A stretch of DNA of 43,159 nt from contig JAQCLA010000002.1 of NCBI GenBank assembly GCA_027592105.1, forward strand, positions 1 through 43,159, in the 5' to 3' direction. This DNA comes from Pseudomonadota bacterium. GTDB lineage: Bacteria > Pseudomonadota > Alphaproteobacteria > Rhodobacterales > Rhodobacteraceae. Of the stretch, positions 27,875 through 36,141 are shown piece after piece. The notes beneath the pieces are model-generated. The model was not told where the DNA came from. It did not search any database and saw only the letters and a program-made list of their open reading frames with translations. The translations under genes and the position numbers were made by a program. Position 1 is the stretch's first letter; each line of letters opens with the position of its first letter.

Positions 27875-27890
27875 TTAATACGAGTTTAAC
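27875..27890 (+). promoter_or_regulatory. CtrA-type box TTAA-N7-TTAAC upstream of olsB
   Basis: TTAA (27875-27878), seven bases, then TTAAC (27886-27890): an exact match to the full CtrA site known from Caulobacter and relatives. It lies 94 bases before the olsB start and 250 bases from the chpT start. Binding is inferred from consensus only. Confidence 0.6.
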
Positions 27891-27983
27891 GCACACCGCG
27901 ACAGATTTGCAGGGCTGTGTTTGGTTTGCAAGCGGGTCTGGGCCTGCTAAAGCCATCGCCACAGGGGTTACGCGCGTCATATC

Positions 27984-28757
27984 ATGCAGATCGATGATCG
28001 CCATTTCGAGCTTCGCTTGGCACAAGATCGCGCCGATCTGCATGCCGCACAGCGTATGCGCTATGATGTCTTCGTGGCCGAACTGGGCGCGGATGGGCCG
28101 ATGGTCGATCATGATGCCCGGCGCGAGATCGACCGCTTTGATGCGCATGTCGATCACCTGTTGCTGCATGACACCCGCAGGGCCAAGGGCGATCAGGTCA
28201 TCGGCGTCTATCGGCTTTTGACCGAGGATGGGGCAAAGGCGGCCGGACAATTTTATTCCGAGGATGAATATGATCTGACAGCCCTCAAGCAAAGTGGGCG
28301 GCGTTTGCTGGAGCTGGGGCGGTCGTGCCTGCATCGCGATTATCGCGGCGGCACGGCGATGATGCATCTTTGGGCGGGGCTTGCGGGCTATATCGCCGCG
28401 CGCGAGATCTCGGTGTTGTTCGGCGTGGCCAGTTTTCACGGATGCGATCCTGCACCCTTGGCCGGACCTTTGTCGCTGTTGCATCACCGGCATCTGGCGC
28501 CGCCGGAACTGCGCCCCGTGGCGCGCGATACGGGCTATCAGCGGATGGATTTGATCGCCGAGGCCGATCTAGACCGCCCGACGGCCATCCGCGCCGTGCC
28601 TGCCTTGATCAAGGCCTATCTGCGTTTGGGTGGCGTCGTGGGGCAGGGGGCCTATCTCGATCGTGCCTTCAACTGTCTGGATGTATGCCTTGTCATGGAT
28701 GTCACCCAGATCCCCGCGACGTCGCGCGCGATCTATCAACGGGGTGGCGGGCAATGA
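27984..28757 (+). CDS. olsB: L-ornithine N(alpha)-acyltransferase (OlsB-like)
   Basis: Acylates ornithine with a 3-hydroxyacyl group from ACP to give lyso-ornithine lipid. 257 residues of the GNAT-like hemolysin family, with RMRYDVFVAELGADG, DHLLLHDTRRAKGDQVIGVY and LLELGRSCLHRDYRGGTAMM as landmarks. The stop overlaps the olsA start (ATGA), so the two steps of ornithine lipid synthesis form one operon. The CtrA-type box precedes it. A different GNAT-fold acyltransferase is possible, but the OlsA partner supports the call. Confidence 0.9.
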   Translation: MQIDDRHFELRLAQDRADLHAAQRMRYDVFVAELGADGPMVDHDARREIDRFDAHVDHLLLHDTRRAKGDQVIGVYRLLTEDGAKAAGQFYSEDEYDLTALKQSGRRLLELGRSCLHRDYRGGTAMMHLWAGLAGYIAAREISVLFGVASFHGCDPAPLAGPLSLLHHRHLAPPELRPVARDTGYQRMDLIAEADLDRPTAIRAVPALIKAYLRLGGVVGQGAYLDRAFNCLDVCLVMDVTQIPATSRAIYQRGGGQ

Positions 28758-29584
28758 GCCAGACTTGGCATGGGTTGGCCGAACCCGCACCGCGCCCGCT
28801 TGGTTGGGCCGATTGGCTGCGCATCGCGTTACGCGGCACGCCCTTGTTCATCCTATTGCTGTTTTGCTTTCCGCTTTTATTGGTGCTGCGCCTGCCCGAA
28901 CGGCTGATCTTTGGCCAAGCGCGCCCCGTGACGCCCTACATCACGCAGTTTGTTTGCGTCACGGCCTGTCACATCTTGGGGCTTGGCCGGGTGATGCATG
29001 GCAAGCCGATGATCGGGCCGGGGGCCTATGTGGCCAATCATGTCGGCTGGCTGGATATTTTCGTGCTGAATGCGGGCAAGCGGCTTTATTTCGTCGCCAA
29101 GTCCGAGGTGGCGGGCTGGCCCGGCATCGGCTGGCTTGCGCGTGGCACCGGTACGGTCTTTATCGCACGCGATCGTCGCCATGCCGCCGCACAGACGCGT
29201 TTGTTCGAGGATCGCCTGCGCGCGGGCCATCGGCTGTTGTTTTTTCCAGAAGGCACATCAAGCGACGGGCGGCGGGTCTTGCCGTTCAAAACCACGCTTT
29301 TCCAAGCTTTTCATAGTGAGCGGCTCAGCGCGATTTTGCAGATCCAACCCGTCACGCTGATCTATCATCCGCCTGTGGGCGAAGATCCGCGCTTTTATGG
29401 CTGGTGGGGAGATATGGCCCTGACGCCTGCGATCTTGTCCGTTCTGGCCGCACCCCGCCAAGGCAGGGTGGAGGTGGTTTACCACACCCCCCTGAAGGTC
29501 AGCGATTTTGCTGATCGCAAGGTATTGGCGTTGACCGCCGAGGCCGCCGTGCGCGCGGGCCTACCGCCTGCGATGCGCGATTAA
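28754..29584 (+). CDS. olsA: Lyso-ornithine lipid O-acyltransferase / PlsC-type acyltransferase (OlsA-like)
   Basis: Adds the second acyl chain to lyso-ornithine lipid, or a related acceptor. 276 residues. An N-terminal hydrophobic segment (about 29-46) anchors it to the membrane. The acyltransferase motif is NHVGWLD (His96, Asp101), followed by GTVFIARDRR and FFPEGTSSDGRRVLPFK (the FPEGT motif). ATG 28754 overlaps the olsB stop; the longer open frame is antisense-free but lacks homology. Convergent with bdhA, sharing TTAA at the stops. Phosphatidate synthesis cannot be excluded. Confidence 0.88.
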   Translation: MSQTWHGLAEPAPRPLGWADWLRIALRGTPLFILLLFCFPLLLVLRLPERLIFGQARPVTPYITQFVCVTACHILGLGRVMHGKPMIGPGAYVANHVGWLDIFVLNAGKRLYFVAKSEVAGWPGIGWLARGTGTVFIARDRRHAAAQTRLFEDRLRAGHRLLFFPEGTSSDGRRVLPFKTTLFQAFHSERLSAILQIQPVTLIYHPPVGEDPRFYGWWGDMALTPAILSVLAAPRQGRVEVVYHTPLKVSDFADRKVLALTAEAAVRAGLPPAMRD

Positions 29585-30366
29585 AGCGCGGTCCAGCCGC
29601 CATCCACGCTGATCGTGGTGCCCGTGATCTGGGCCGCTGCATCCGAGCACAAGAACACCGCCGTGCCGCCCATCTGCGCCACAGTGGCGAATTCGCGCGA
29701 GGGTTGGCGCGCCAGCATCACTTCGCGCACAACGGTGTCGCGGTCCATGTTGTGGGTTTTCATTTGATCGGGGATCTGCGCCTCGACCAAGGGTGTCAGC
29801 ACATAGCCGGGACAGATCGCGTTGGCGGTGATGGGTTCCTCGGCTGTTTCAAGTGCCGTGACCTTGGTCAGCCCCACCACCCCATGCTTTGCCGCGACAT
29901 AGGCCGATTTGAACGGGCTTGCCGTCAACCCATGCGCCGAGGCGATATTGATCACGCGGCCCCACCCAGCTGCCCGCATCAACGGTAGGGCGGCCGCTGT
30001 GGTGTGAAAGGCCGACGACATGTTGATCGCAATGATCGCATCCCATTTCTCAGGCGCGAAATCGGGGATGGGGGCGACATGCTGGACACCGGCATTATTG
30101 ATCAAGATATCGCAGCGCCCGGCCTGTGCGATCAAATCGCGGCAAGCCGCGGCCTTGGACATGTCGGCGGCGATATAGCGCGCGCTGATCCCGTATTCGG
30201 CCCCAAGCGATTCGGCCAAGGCGTGATCTTCGGCCCGGTCAGTGAAGGAGTTGAGCACGATATCGGCACCGGCACGCGCCAACTCGGCGGCGATGCCAAG
30301 GCCGATACCGGAATTCGAGCCGGTGATGATCGCGGTCTTGCCGGAAAGATCGGTGCTGATGGCCAT
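29581..30366 (-). CDS. bdhA: 3-hydroxybutyrate dehydrogenase
   Basis: NAD-dependent short-chain dehydrogenase that oxidises (R)-3-hydroxybutyrate to acetoacetate, linked to polyhydroxybutyrate use. 261 residues. NAD motif ITGSNSGIGLGIA (Gly16-Gly22), NNAGVQH, and the catalytic triad Ser143, Tyr156, Lys160 in IASAHGLTASPFKSAYVAAK, which is typical of this subgroup. AAGGACAG lies about 10 bases upstream of the ATG at 30366. A hairpin-terminator unit lies about 95 bases further upstream on the same strand and may control it. Confidence 0.92.
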   Translation of the reverse strand: MAISTDLSGKTAIITGSNSGIGLGIAAELARAGADIVLNSFTDRAEDHALAESLGAEYGISARYIAADMSKAAACRDLIAQAGRCDILINNAGVQHVAPIPDFAPEKWDAIIAINMSSAFHTTAAALPLMRAAGWGRVINIASAHGLTASPFKSAYVAAKHGVVGLTKVTALETAEEPITANAICPGYVLTPLVEAQIPDQMKTHNMDRDTVVREVMLARQPSREFATVAQMGGTAVFLCSDAAAQITGTTISVDGGWTAL

Positions 30367-30457
30367 GGCGGTGCTGTCCTTGTGATCGGTGAATCTTTGG
30401 TGCGAATCCTATCGCTCTGCCAAGGGACGGAACAGGGCATGGCATGTCGCGGGGGCC

Positions 30458-30486
30458 AAAAAAAACGCCGGCACAAGGCCGGCGTT
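30458..30486 (-). terminator. Strong intrinsic terminator on the minus strand, upstream of bdhA
   Basis: On the minus strand, a perfect 9-bp stem AACGCCGGC/GCCGGCGTT with a 5-base loop is followed by eight T (30465 down to 30458). No gene ends above it on that strand, so it closes a short leader or small RNA, not a known CDS. Confidence 0.8.
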
Positions 30487-30533
30487 CAGTTATTGAGGCA
30501 GGTTTCATACAGGCAAGAAACCTATCGAGCAGT
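30458..30533 (-). ncRNA. Candidate small RNA or attenuated leader of bdhA (about 75 nt)
   Basis: On the minus strand, -35 TTGGAC (30569-30564), an 18-base spacer and -10 TATAAA (30545-30540) would start RNA near 30533. The RNA would contain a GGTTTC/GAAACC hairpin (30501-30522) and end at the strong terminator. No coding frame in it looks convincing. It either is a standalone small RNA or a terminated leader for bdhA. Exact ends are inferred. Confidence 0.5.
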
Positions 30534-30539
30534 GAGCAC

Positions 30540-30569
30540 TTTATAAGCAAAGGCTTGGCCGTTGTCCAA
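30540..30569 (-). promoter_or_regulatory. Probable sigma-70 type promoter, minus strand
   Basis: TTGGAC, 18-base spacer, TATAAA, read on the minus strand. A plus-strand promoter-like pair (TTGTCC at 30562, TATGCG at 30585) overlaps the same -35 region and could serve the binding-protein gene. Confidence 0.5.
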
Positions 30570-30646
30570 CCGAAAAGTTTGCAGTATGCGCCCGCCCTCG
30601 GTAGCCTTATGCCAATGCGCATTGAAGCAAAGAGGATTGTTCGAGC

Positions 30647-32467
30647 ATGAGAACAGAATGTTTCGCGAAAATGGTCGGGGTCGCGGCCCTGTCGCTTGTA
30701 AGCGCAATCGGCCTATCCGGGGCAGGTATGGCGCAGCCGATGCACGGGATCGCAATGTATGGTGAGCCAGCCCTCGGGCCGGATTTCACCCATCTGCCCT
30801 ATGCCAATCCCGACGCGCCCACGGGCGGGCGTATCGTGACCGGCGAAACCGGCAGCTTCGACAGCCTCAATCCCCATATCCGCGCAGGCTCGGTTCCGTG
30901 GCAGTTGCGGCTTTTGGCCTACGAATCGCTTCTGGGCCGGTCGTGGGACGAACCCTTCACGCTTTACGGGCTATTGGCCGAATCGGTCGAAGTGGCCCCC
31001 GACCATGCATGGGTGGAATTCATCCTCCGCCCCGAGGCGCGCTTTTCGGATGGAAGCCCGGTTACCGTCGCCGATGTGATCTGGTCCTATGAGACACTCG
31101 GCACCATCGGCCATCCGCGCTACCTCAATGCTTGGACACGTGTCTCGGGGATCGAAGCGGTCGGTGAGCGCGGCGTGCGGATCAGCTTTTCCGAACCCGA
31201 CCGCGAATTGGCGATGATCATGGGGCTACGCCCGATCCTCAAGGCCGCACAATGGGAAGGGCGCGATTTCACCCAGTCGGGCCTCGATGTCGTGCCGATC
31301 GCCACCGCTCCTTACGTCGTCGATGATTTTGAAGCGGGGCGTTTCGTCAGCCTGAAGCGTAACCCCGATTACTGGGGTCGCGATCTGCCGTTTCGGCGCG
31401 GCACCAATGTGATTGACGAGGTGCGGATGGAGTTTTTCACCGATGGCACCGCCATGTTCGAGGCCTTTACCGCCGGAATCCTGTCGACCATGCGCGAAAC
31501 ATCGGCGCAAGCGTGGGCCACGAATTACGATTTTCCCCGTGTGCGCGCAGGCGAGGTGGTCTTGGCCGAAGTCAACCACCAGCGCCCCTCGGGCATGACG
31601 GGGCTCGTGATGAACACGCGCCGCGATCATTTTGCCGATTGGCGGGTGCGTGAGGCCATGATCCAGGCCTTTCCGGCCGAATTCATCAACCAGACGATGA
31701 ATGGCGGCGTCGATCCGCGCATCACCTCCTATTTCGCCAATTCGCCCTTGGCGATGCAGGCAGGCCCGGCGACGGGACGGGAGGATGAATTTTTGGCCCC
31801 CTTCGCCGCCGATCTCTTGCCCGGCGCGCGCGAGGGGTATGTCATGCCCGTCTCTGACGGGTCTGAGCGCAACCGCGCCGGCATCGCAGCCGCACTGGCC
31901 GCATTGGAAGAGGCAGGCTTTACAGTGCAAAATGGCGTGATGACCAAGCCCGATGGCACGCCCTTTACCTTTGATATCTTGCTTCAGACCGGCTCGGCCG
32001 AAAATGACGCGATCATCAATATCTATACCGAGGCGCTGACCCGTCTGGGGATCAATGTCACCGTCAGCCGCGTGGATGCCGCCCAGTTCCGCGAACGCCG
32101 CGATGTCTTTGACTTCGACATGGTCTATGAACGCTATGGCCTGTCGCTCAGCCCTGGCAATGAGCAATATAGCTATTGGGGCTGCGCCAGCCGCGACACG
32201 CAAGGCTCGCGCAACCTGATGGGCGCTTGCCACCCCGCGATTGAGGCGATGGTGAGCAGGATGCTCAATTCCGAAAGCCAAAATGATTACCTCGCAGCCG
32301 TGCGCGCGCTTGATCGTGTCCTGACGTCCGAGCGCTATGTCGTGCCGTTCTGGCACAACCCGGTCAGCCGCATCGCCCATAGCGCCGAGCTGCGCTTTCC
32401 CGATGTGATCCCGATCTACGGCGATTGGATCGGCTGGCAGCCCGATGTCTGGTGGGTTGCCCCCTAA
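30647..32467 (+). CDS. Extracellular solute-binding protein, family 5 (YejA-like)
   Basis: Periplasmic binding protein of about 606 residues with a Sec signal peptide ending GAGMAQPMHGIAMYG. The YejA-type opening MHGIAMYGEPALGPDFTHLPYANP, FILRPEARFSDGSPVTVADV and LKRNPDYWGRDLPFRRGTNV fit this subfamily, which in E. coli works with YejBEF for microcin C and peptide uptake. Here no permease or ATPase gene is adjacent, so it is an orphan and may use a remote transporter. Ribosome site AGAGGA lies 10 bases upstream. A strong terminator follows. Confidence 0.9.
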   Translation: MRTECFAKMVGVAALSLVSAIGLSGAGMAQPMHGIAMYGEPALGPDFTHLPYANPDAPTGGRIVTGETGSFDSLNPHIRAGSVPWQLRLLAYESLLGRSWDEPFTLYGLLAESVEVAPDHAWVEFILRPEARFSDGSPVTVADVIWSYETLGTIGHPRYLNAWTRVSGIEAVGERGVRISFSEPDRELAMIMGLRPILKAAQWEGRDFTQSGLDVVPIATAPYVVDDFEAGRFVSLKRNPDYWGRDLPFRRGTNVIDEVRMEFFTDGTAMFEAFTAGILSTMRETSAQAWATNYDFPRVRAGEVVLAEVNHQRPSGMTGLVMNTRRDHFADWRVREAMIQAFPAEFINQTMNGGVDPRITSYFANSPLAMQAGPATGREDEFLAPFAADLLPGAREGYVMPVSDGSERNRAGIAAALAALEEAGFTVQNGVMTKPDGTPFTFDILLQTGSAENDAIINIYTEALTRLGINVTVSRVDAAQFRERRDVFDFDMVYERYGLSLSPGNEQYSYWGCASRDTQGSRNLMGACHPAIEAMVSRMLNSESQNDYLAAVRALDRVLTSERYVVPFWHNPVSRIAHSAELRFPDVIPIYGDWIGWQPDVWWVAP

Positions 32468-32489
32468 GCTTACCCGCTCAAGCCAAAGA

Positions 32490-32519
32490 AACGGCGCCTT
32501 CGGGCGCCGTTTTGTTTTT
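32490..32519 (+). terminator. Intrinsic terminator after the YejA-like gene
   Basis: ACGGCGCC and GGCGCCGT (8-bp stem) enclose a TTCG tetraloop, followed by TTTGTTTTT. It lies 23 bases after the stop codon. Textbook shape. Confidence 0.9.
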
Positions 32520-32622
32520 GGGCGGATTGCCTGAAAACGGCAATCATCCATGTCGCATCCGAACGCGACTGCGCCTGTGTTGCGGCGGCACATGGAGAGG
32601 AAGACATCACGCAGGACATCAC

Positions 32623-33501
32623 ATGCGCTACGGGATCAGTGTGGGGCTTGTGATTGCCGCGGCGCTTTTGTGGTCCATGCAAGGGCTGATTTTCCGTCAA
32701 ATCGACATGGCCGAGCCTTGGGCGATCTTGTTTTGGCGCTCCTTGGGAATGATCCCGGTCATCGCGTTATTTATCTTATGGCAAGATGGGCGGCATGGGC
32801 TGCGCGGGCTTTGGCAGGTGGGATTTGCGGGGGTCATCGGCGCGCTGGGGCTGATCTTTGCCTTTGGCGGGGCGATCTATGCCATCCAATCTACGACCAT
32901 TGCCAATGCGGTTTTCCTGTTTTCCGCCTCGCCTTTCATTACCGCACTTTTGGGCTGGGCCGTGCTTGGTGAAAAGGTGCGCGGACGCACTTGGGTCTCG
33001 ATCGGGGTTGCGGCCATCGGCATCGCCGTGATGGTGCAAGGCGGGCTTGATCGGGGCGCTTTGCCTGGCAATATCGCCGCACTGTGCAGCGCGGCAGGAT
33101 TTTCGGTGTTCACCGTCACCCTGCGCCGGAGTGCCACCGCGGCAATGCCCATCGTCTTGCTGAGCGGCATCTTCAGCTTGATCGCAGGGGCAGGCGGCGC
33201 ATGGCTCAGCCTGACGCCACTGGTCGTGCCCGTGGCTGATCTGGGTTGGTCGCTCGGGATGGGGGCGGGCACGCTGGCCTTTGGCATGGTGCTCTACAGC
33301 TTGGGCAGTCGCGTGGTCCCGGCGGCTGAGTTGACACTGATCTCGCTGCTCGAGGTGATGCTGGCCCCGCTTTTGGTCTGGCTGGTGATCGGTGAAACCG
33401 TCAGCCAAGCCACCCTGTTGGGCGGTGTCTTTGTTTTGGGGGCGGTCTTGCTCAATGCAACGGGGCGCGCGTCGCGCAGCAAGGCGACGGCGCTGGCGTG
33501 A
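32623..33501 (+). CDS. DMT superfamily (EamA) transporter
   Basis: Inner-membrane transporter of 292 residues with about ten hydrophobic segments in two EamA halves (about 5-135 and 148-285). N-terminal MRYGISVGLVIAAALLWSMQ; the first half ends with SPFITALLGWAVLGEKVRGR and the second with LEVMLAPLLVWLVIGETVS, the repeated segment typical of the family. ATG 32623 has AGGA 8 bases upstream; the longer open frame crosses the previous terminator and is not used. Substrate unknown. Convergent with the DUF502 gene by 4 bases. Confidence 0.86.
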   Translation: MRYGISVGLVIAAALLWSMQGLIFRQIDMAEPWAILFWRSLGMIPVIALFILWQDGRHGLRGLWQVGFAGVIGALGLIFAFGGAIYAIQSTTIANAVFLFSASPFITALLGWAVLGEKVRGRTWVSIGVAAIGIAVMVQGGLDRGALPGNIAALCSAAGFSVFTVTLRRSATAAMPIVLLSGIFSLIAGAGGAWLSLTPLVVPVADLGWSLGMGAGTLAFGMVLYSLGSRVVPAAELTLISLLEVMLAPLLVWLVIGETVSQATLLGGVFVLGAVLLNATGRASRSKATALA

Positions 33502-33505
33502 CGGG

Positions 33506-34222
33506 TTATTCCGCGGCTTCGGGCAATTTGCCCTTCGGGTCCACTTTCACGCCACCCTCGCCATTGGGATAGACCAAGCCCGCCGAGATGATCAGCTTGG
33601 CCGCATCCTCGACCGACATATCCAGCACGATCACATCCTTGCGCGGCAGGAACAGCAAAAAACCCGATGTCGGGTTGGGCGTCGTCGGCATGAAGACCGA
33701 GACCATCTCTTCCGGACCATGGCGGCGCGCGATCTCGCCCTTGGCGGTGGTCGAGATAAAGGCAATCGCCCAAACCCCTTTGCGCGGATGCTCGATCAAA
33801 CAGGCCTTCTCGAAATTCTGCTGGCCTTGTTGCAGCACCGTCTCGACGATCTGCTTCAGCCCCGAGTAAAGCGAGCGGATCACCGGGATCGATAAAACAA
33901 GGCTTTCCGCCCAGCGGATCAGCGACCGCCCGATCAACCCTTTGGCGACCCACCCCACTAGAATGGTGAAAATCAAGAAAGTGGCCACGCCGATGCCACG
34001 GATATCAACCTCGATGCCGGTATAAAGCCGGATCAGATAGGCCGGATTATAGGCATTCGGGATCAGCGGGAGCACCCAGCTGTCGATCCAGCCAAACAGC
34101 GACCAGATCAGCCAAACCGTGATCCCGATCGGCGCAATCACGATCAGCCCGGTGAAAAAGCTCGACCGGAGCGATGCGAATAGGCCACGGCGTGGCGGCG
34201 GAGGTGGGGGTGGTAGCTGCAT
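33506..34222 (-). CDS. DUF502 family membrane protein
   Basis: About 238 residues. A proline-rich N-terminus (PPPPPPPRRGLFASLR) is followed by two hydrophobic segments (about 22-42 and 74-95) and a soluble C-terminal part. FFTGLIVIAPIGITVWLIW and FMPTTPNPTSGFLLFLPRKD are the family hallmarks. Function unknown; relatives include plant COV-like proteins. The frame opens at 34279, but ATG 34222 has GAGAG upstream and fits family length. It lies near psuG with 97 bases between, same strand. Confidence 0.82.
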   Translation of the reverse strand: MQLPPPPPPPRRGLFASLRSSFFTGLIVIAPIGITVWLIWSLFGWIDSWVLPLIPNAYNPAYLIRLYTGIEVDIRGIGVATFLIFTILVGWVAKGLIGRSLIRWAESLVLSIPVIRSLYSGLKQIVETVLQQGQQNFEKACLIEHPRKGVWAIAFISTTAKGEIARRHGPEEMVSVFMPTTPNPTSGFLLFLPRKDVIVLDMSVEDAAKLIISAGLVYPNGEGGVKVDPKGKLPEAAE

Positions 34223-34318
34223 ATCTCTCGTCGGGTCCGGCCCAATAGCGCGGCGGCCAATGGCCGCTTTATCGGGCATATGTAGGCCGCGCGCGGGTCT
34301 GGCACAAGCGCCGCGCGA

Positions 34319-35251
34319 TCACCCCTTGGTCATGGCCTTGGCAATCGCGGCCCCAAGGCGCGCATTGTTCAACACCAGCGCGATATTGGCCGATAGGCTG
34401 CGCCCCTTCGTCAGCGAAAACAGCCGGTCAAGCAAGAACGGCGTGACGGCTTTGCCCATGATGCCCTGCGCGCTAGCCTCGGCCTGTGCCATGGCAATCA
34501 ACGGTGCCAGATCGGCGCTTGGGATTTCATCGGCGAAAGGGATCGGGTTGGCGATCAACTGTCCACCGGGCAAGCCAAGGGCCGCGCGCATATGGTGGGC
34601 GGCAGCGATCATCGCGGGGTCATCCATGCGCAGCGGTGCGCGCAGCCCGCTCTCCCGGCTCCAAAAGGCGGGGAAAGCATCTTGGCCAAAACTGATAACC
34701 GGCACGCCAAGGGTTTCCAGCACCTCCAGCGTTTTGGGCAGATCAAGGATCGCCTTGGCTCCGGCCGCCACCACCGTGACAGCTGTTTGCGCCAATTCAT
34801 GCAGATCGGCCGAGATATCGAAACTCTCCTCCGCGCCGCGATGCACGCCGCCGATCCCACCCGTGGCAAAGACCGCGATCCCCGCCCTTGCGGCGCAGAT
34901 CATCGTTGCGGCCACCGTCGTGGCCCCTGTGCCGCCCTGCGCAAGACAGGCGGCGAGATCCGCCCGGCTCAGCTTGGCCACGCTGCGTGCTTGGCCCAGT
35001 GCGTGCAACCGCGCGTCATCGAGCCCAACATGGATCTCCCCCGCGAGCACCGCGATGGTCGCAGGCACGGCACCGGCTGCGCGCACGGCATCCTCCACCG
35101 CTTGGGCGGTCTCCACATTCTGCGGCCAAGGCATGCCATGGGTGATGATGGTCGATTCCAAGGCCACGATGGGTGCGTTTTCCGCGTGGGCCGCCGCGAC
35201 CTCCTCGCCAAAGCGCAGGGGCAGGGGGGGGAGAGGTTGTGATTGGGTCAT
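34319..35251 (-). CDS. psuG: Pseudouridine-5'-phosphate glycosidase
   Basis: Cleaves pseudouridine 5'-phosphate to uracil and ribose 5-phosphate, the second step of pseudouridine catabolism; cytoplasmic trimer. 310 residues. VALESTIITHGMPWPQNVET with the catalytic Glu32 region, AKLSRADLAACLAQGGTGAT, FATGGIGGVHRGAEESFDIS and IANPIPFADEIP are family landmarks. ATG 35251 overlaps the psuK stop (ATGA) and has only a weak ribosome site of its own, so it relies on coupling with psuK. Confidence 0.95.
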   Translation of the reverse strand: MTQSQPLPPLPLRFGEEVAAAHAENAPIVALESTIITHGMPWPQNVETAQAVEDAVRAAGAVPATIAVLAGEIHVGLDDARLHALGQARSVAKLSRADLAACLAQGGTGATTVAATMICAARAGIAVFATGGIGGVHRGAEESFDISADLHELAQTAVTVVAAGAKAILDLPKTLEVLETLGVPVISFGQDAFPAFWSRESGLRAPLRMDDPAMIAAAHHMRAALGLPGGQLIANPIPFADEIPSADLAPLIAMAQAEASAQGIMGKAVTPFLLDRLFSLTKGRSLSANIALVLNNARLGAAIAKAMTKG

Positions 35252-36141
35252 GCTGGTTGATCCGAACTGACATAGGCGGCGGCGGCTGCAATGGCGCGCG
35301 CGAGCGCCGCTTGTCCTGTCACGCCGGCAAGTTCCGCGGCGATATGGGCCGCCATGAAGGTATCGCCCGCCCCGGTAATGCGGCGCGCGGTGAGTGCGGG
35401 CGGTTGGGCCACCAGCCGCTGATCCGCCTGCGCGGCGACAGCCACGCCCGGACCATCCGTGACCAAAACCCGCCGCGCGCCGGCATGGATCAGCGCATCG
35501 GCGGCGGCCATGGCACCCGCGGGCTTGGTCCCGGTCAACAGCCCGGCTTCCTCGCAATTGACGTAAAGCGTGGCGCGCGGATGACTGAGAAGGGGGCGCA
35601 ACCGCGCGGCCTTGCCCGGCGAGGCAGGCGCAATCCTCAGATCGGCCGCGCCAAAGGCAGGGCTTTGGGCGATCTCTTCCAACAGCCCCTCGGTCAGATT
35701 GCCATCAAGCGCCACAACCCCTGACCAAGGTGCGGCAGCGTTGGCCAATCGCCCATCATGCAACGGGGCCAAGATGCGCGCGCCTGCGGCCTCCAGCGAA
35801 TGGGCATCGGCCAAGGCCGCCAAAAGCCCGCCTTGCGCCTCGATGGCCATATATTGATCGGTCGGCAGATCGGGATCGATCAACACCGTGTCGCAATCCA
35901 GCCCCTTAGCGCGGCAAGATGCCAAAAGCGCGTGCCCCTCGGCATCATTGCCCACCACCGACAAAAGCGCAGGACGCAGATCAAAGCGCGTGAGTGTCAT
36001 CGCGATATTGAGCGCCACACCACCGGGCAGGCGGGTAATGCGCCCCGGCTTGTCATTGCCGGCCTGCATCGCGTGATCGGTGCGCCCGATGATGTCCCAC
36101 AGGACCGAGCCAATGCACAAGATATCCGGTGTCTTCCCCAT
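35248..36141 (-). CDS. psuK: PfkB-family kinase, probable pseudouridine kinase
   Basis: Likely phosphorylates pseudouridine to the 5'-phosphate for PsuG. 297 residues of the PfkB/ribokinase fold: ILCIGSVLWDIIGRTD at the N-terminus, GGVALNIAMTLTRF, and ITGAGDTFMAAH near residues 255-266 with the catalytic Asp. Specificity comes from its overlap with psuG, not from the sequence itself; a ribokinase or another sugar kinase is possible. AAGGAC lies close before the ATG at 36141. No transporter for pseudouridine is in view. Confidence 0.88.
   Translation of the reverse strand: MGKTPDILCIGSVLWDIIGRTDHAMQAGNDKPGRITRLPGGVALNIAMTLTRFDLRPALLSVVGNDAEGHALLASCRAKGLDCDTVLIDPDLPTDQYMAIEAQGGLLAALADAHSLEAAGARILAPLHDGRLANAAAPWSGVVALDGNLTEGLLEEIAQSPAFGAADLRIAPASPGKAARLRPLLSHPRATLYVNCEEAGLLTGTKPAGAMAAADALIHAGARRVLVTDGPGVAVAAQADQRLVAQPPALTARRITGAGDTFMAAHIAAELAGVTGQAALARAIAAAAAYVSSDQPA

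Noticed and set aside
30522-30755. Minus-strand 77-codon frame whose last part looks protein-like, ending just before the strong terminator
   Set aside because: Its only start lies inside the antisense of the YejA-like gene, codons are atypical, and the promoter elements of the RNA candidate lie inside it. Probably chance.
31226-32593. 455-codon minus-strand ORF
   Set aside because: Antisense to the YejA-like gene and runs through its terminator; no recognisable domain.
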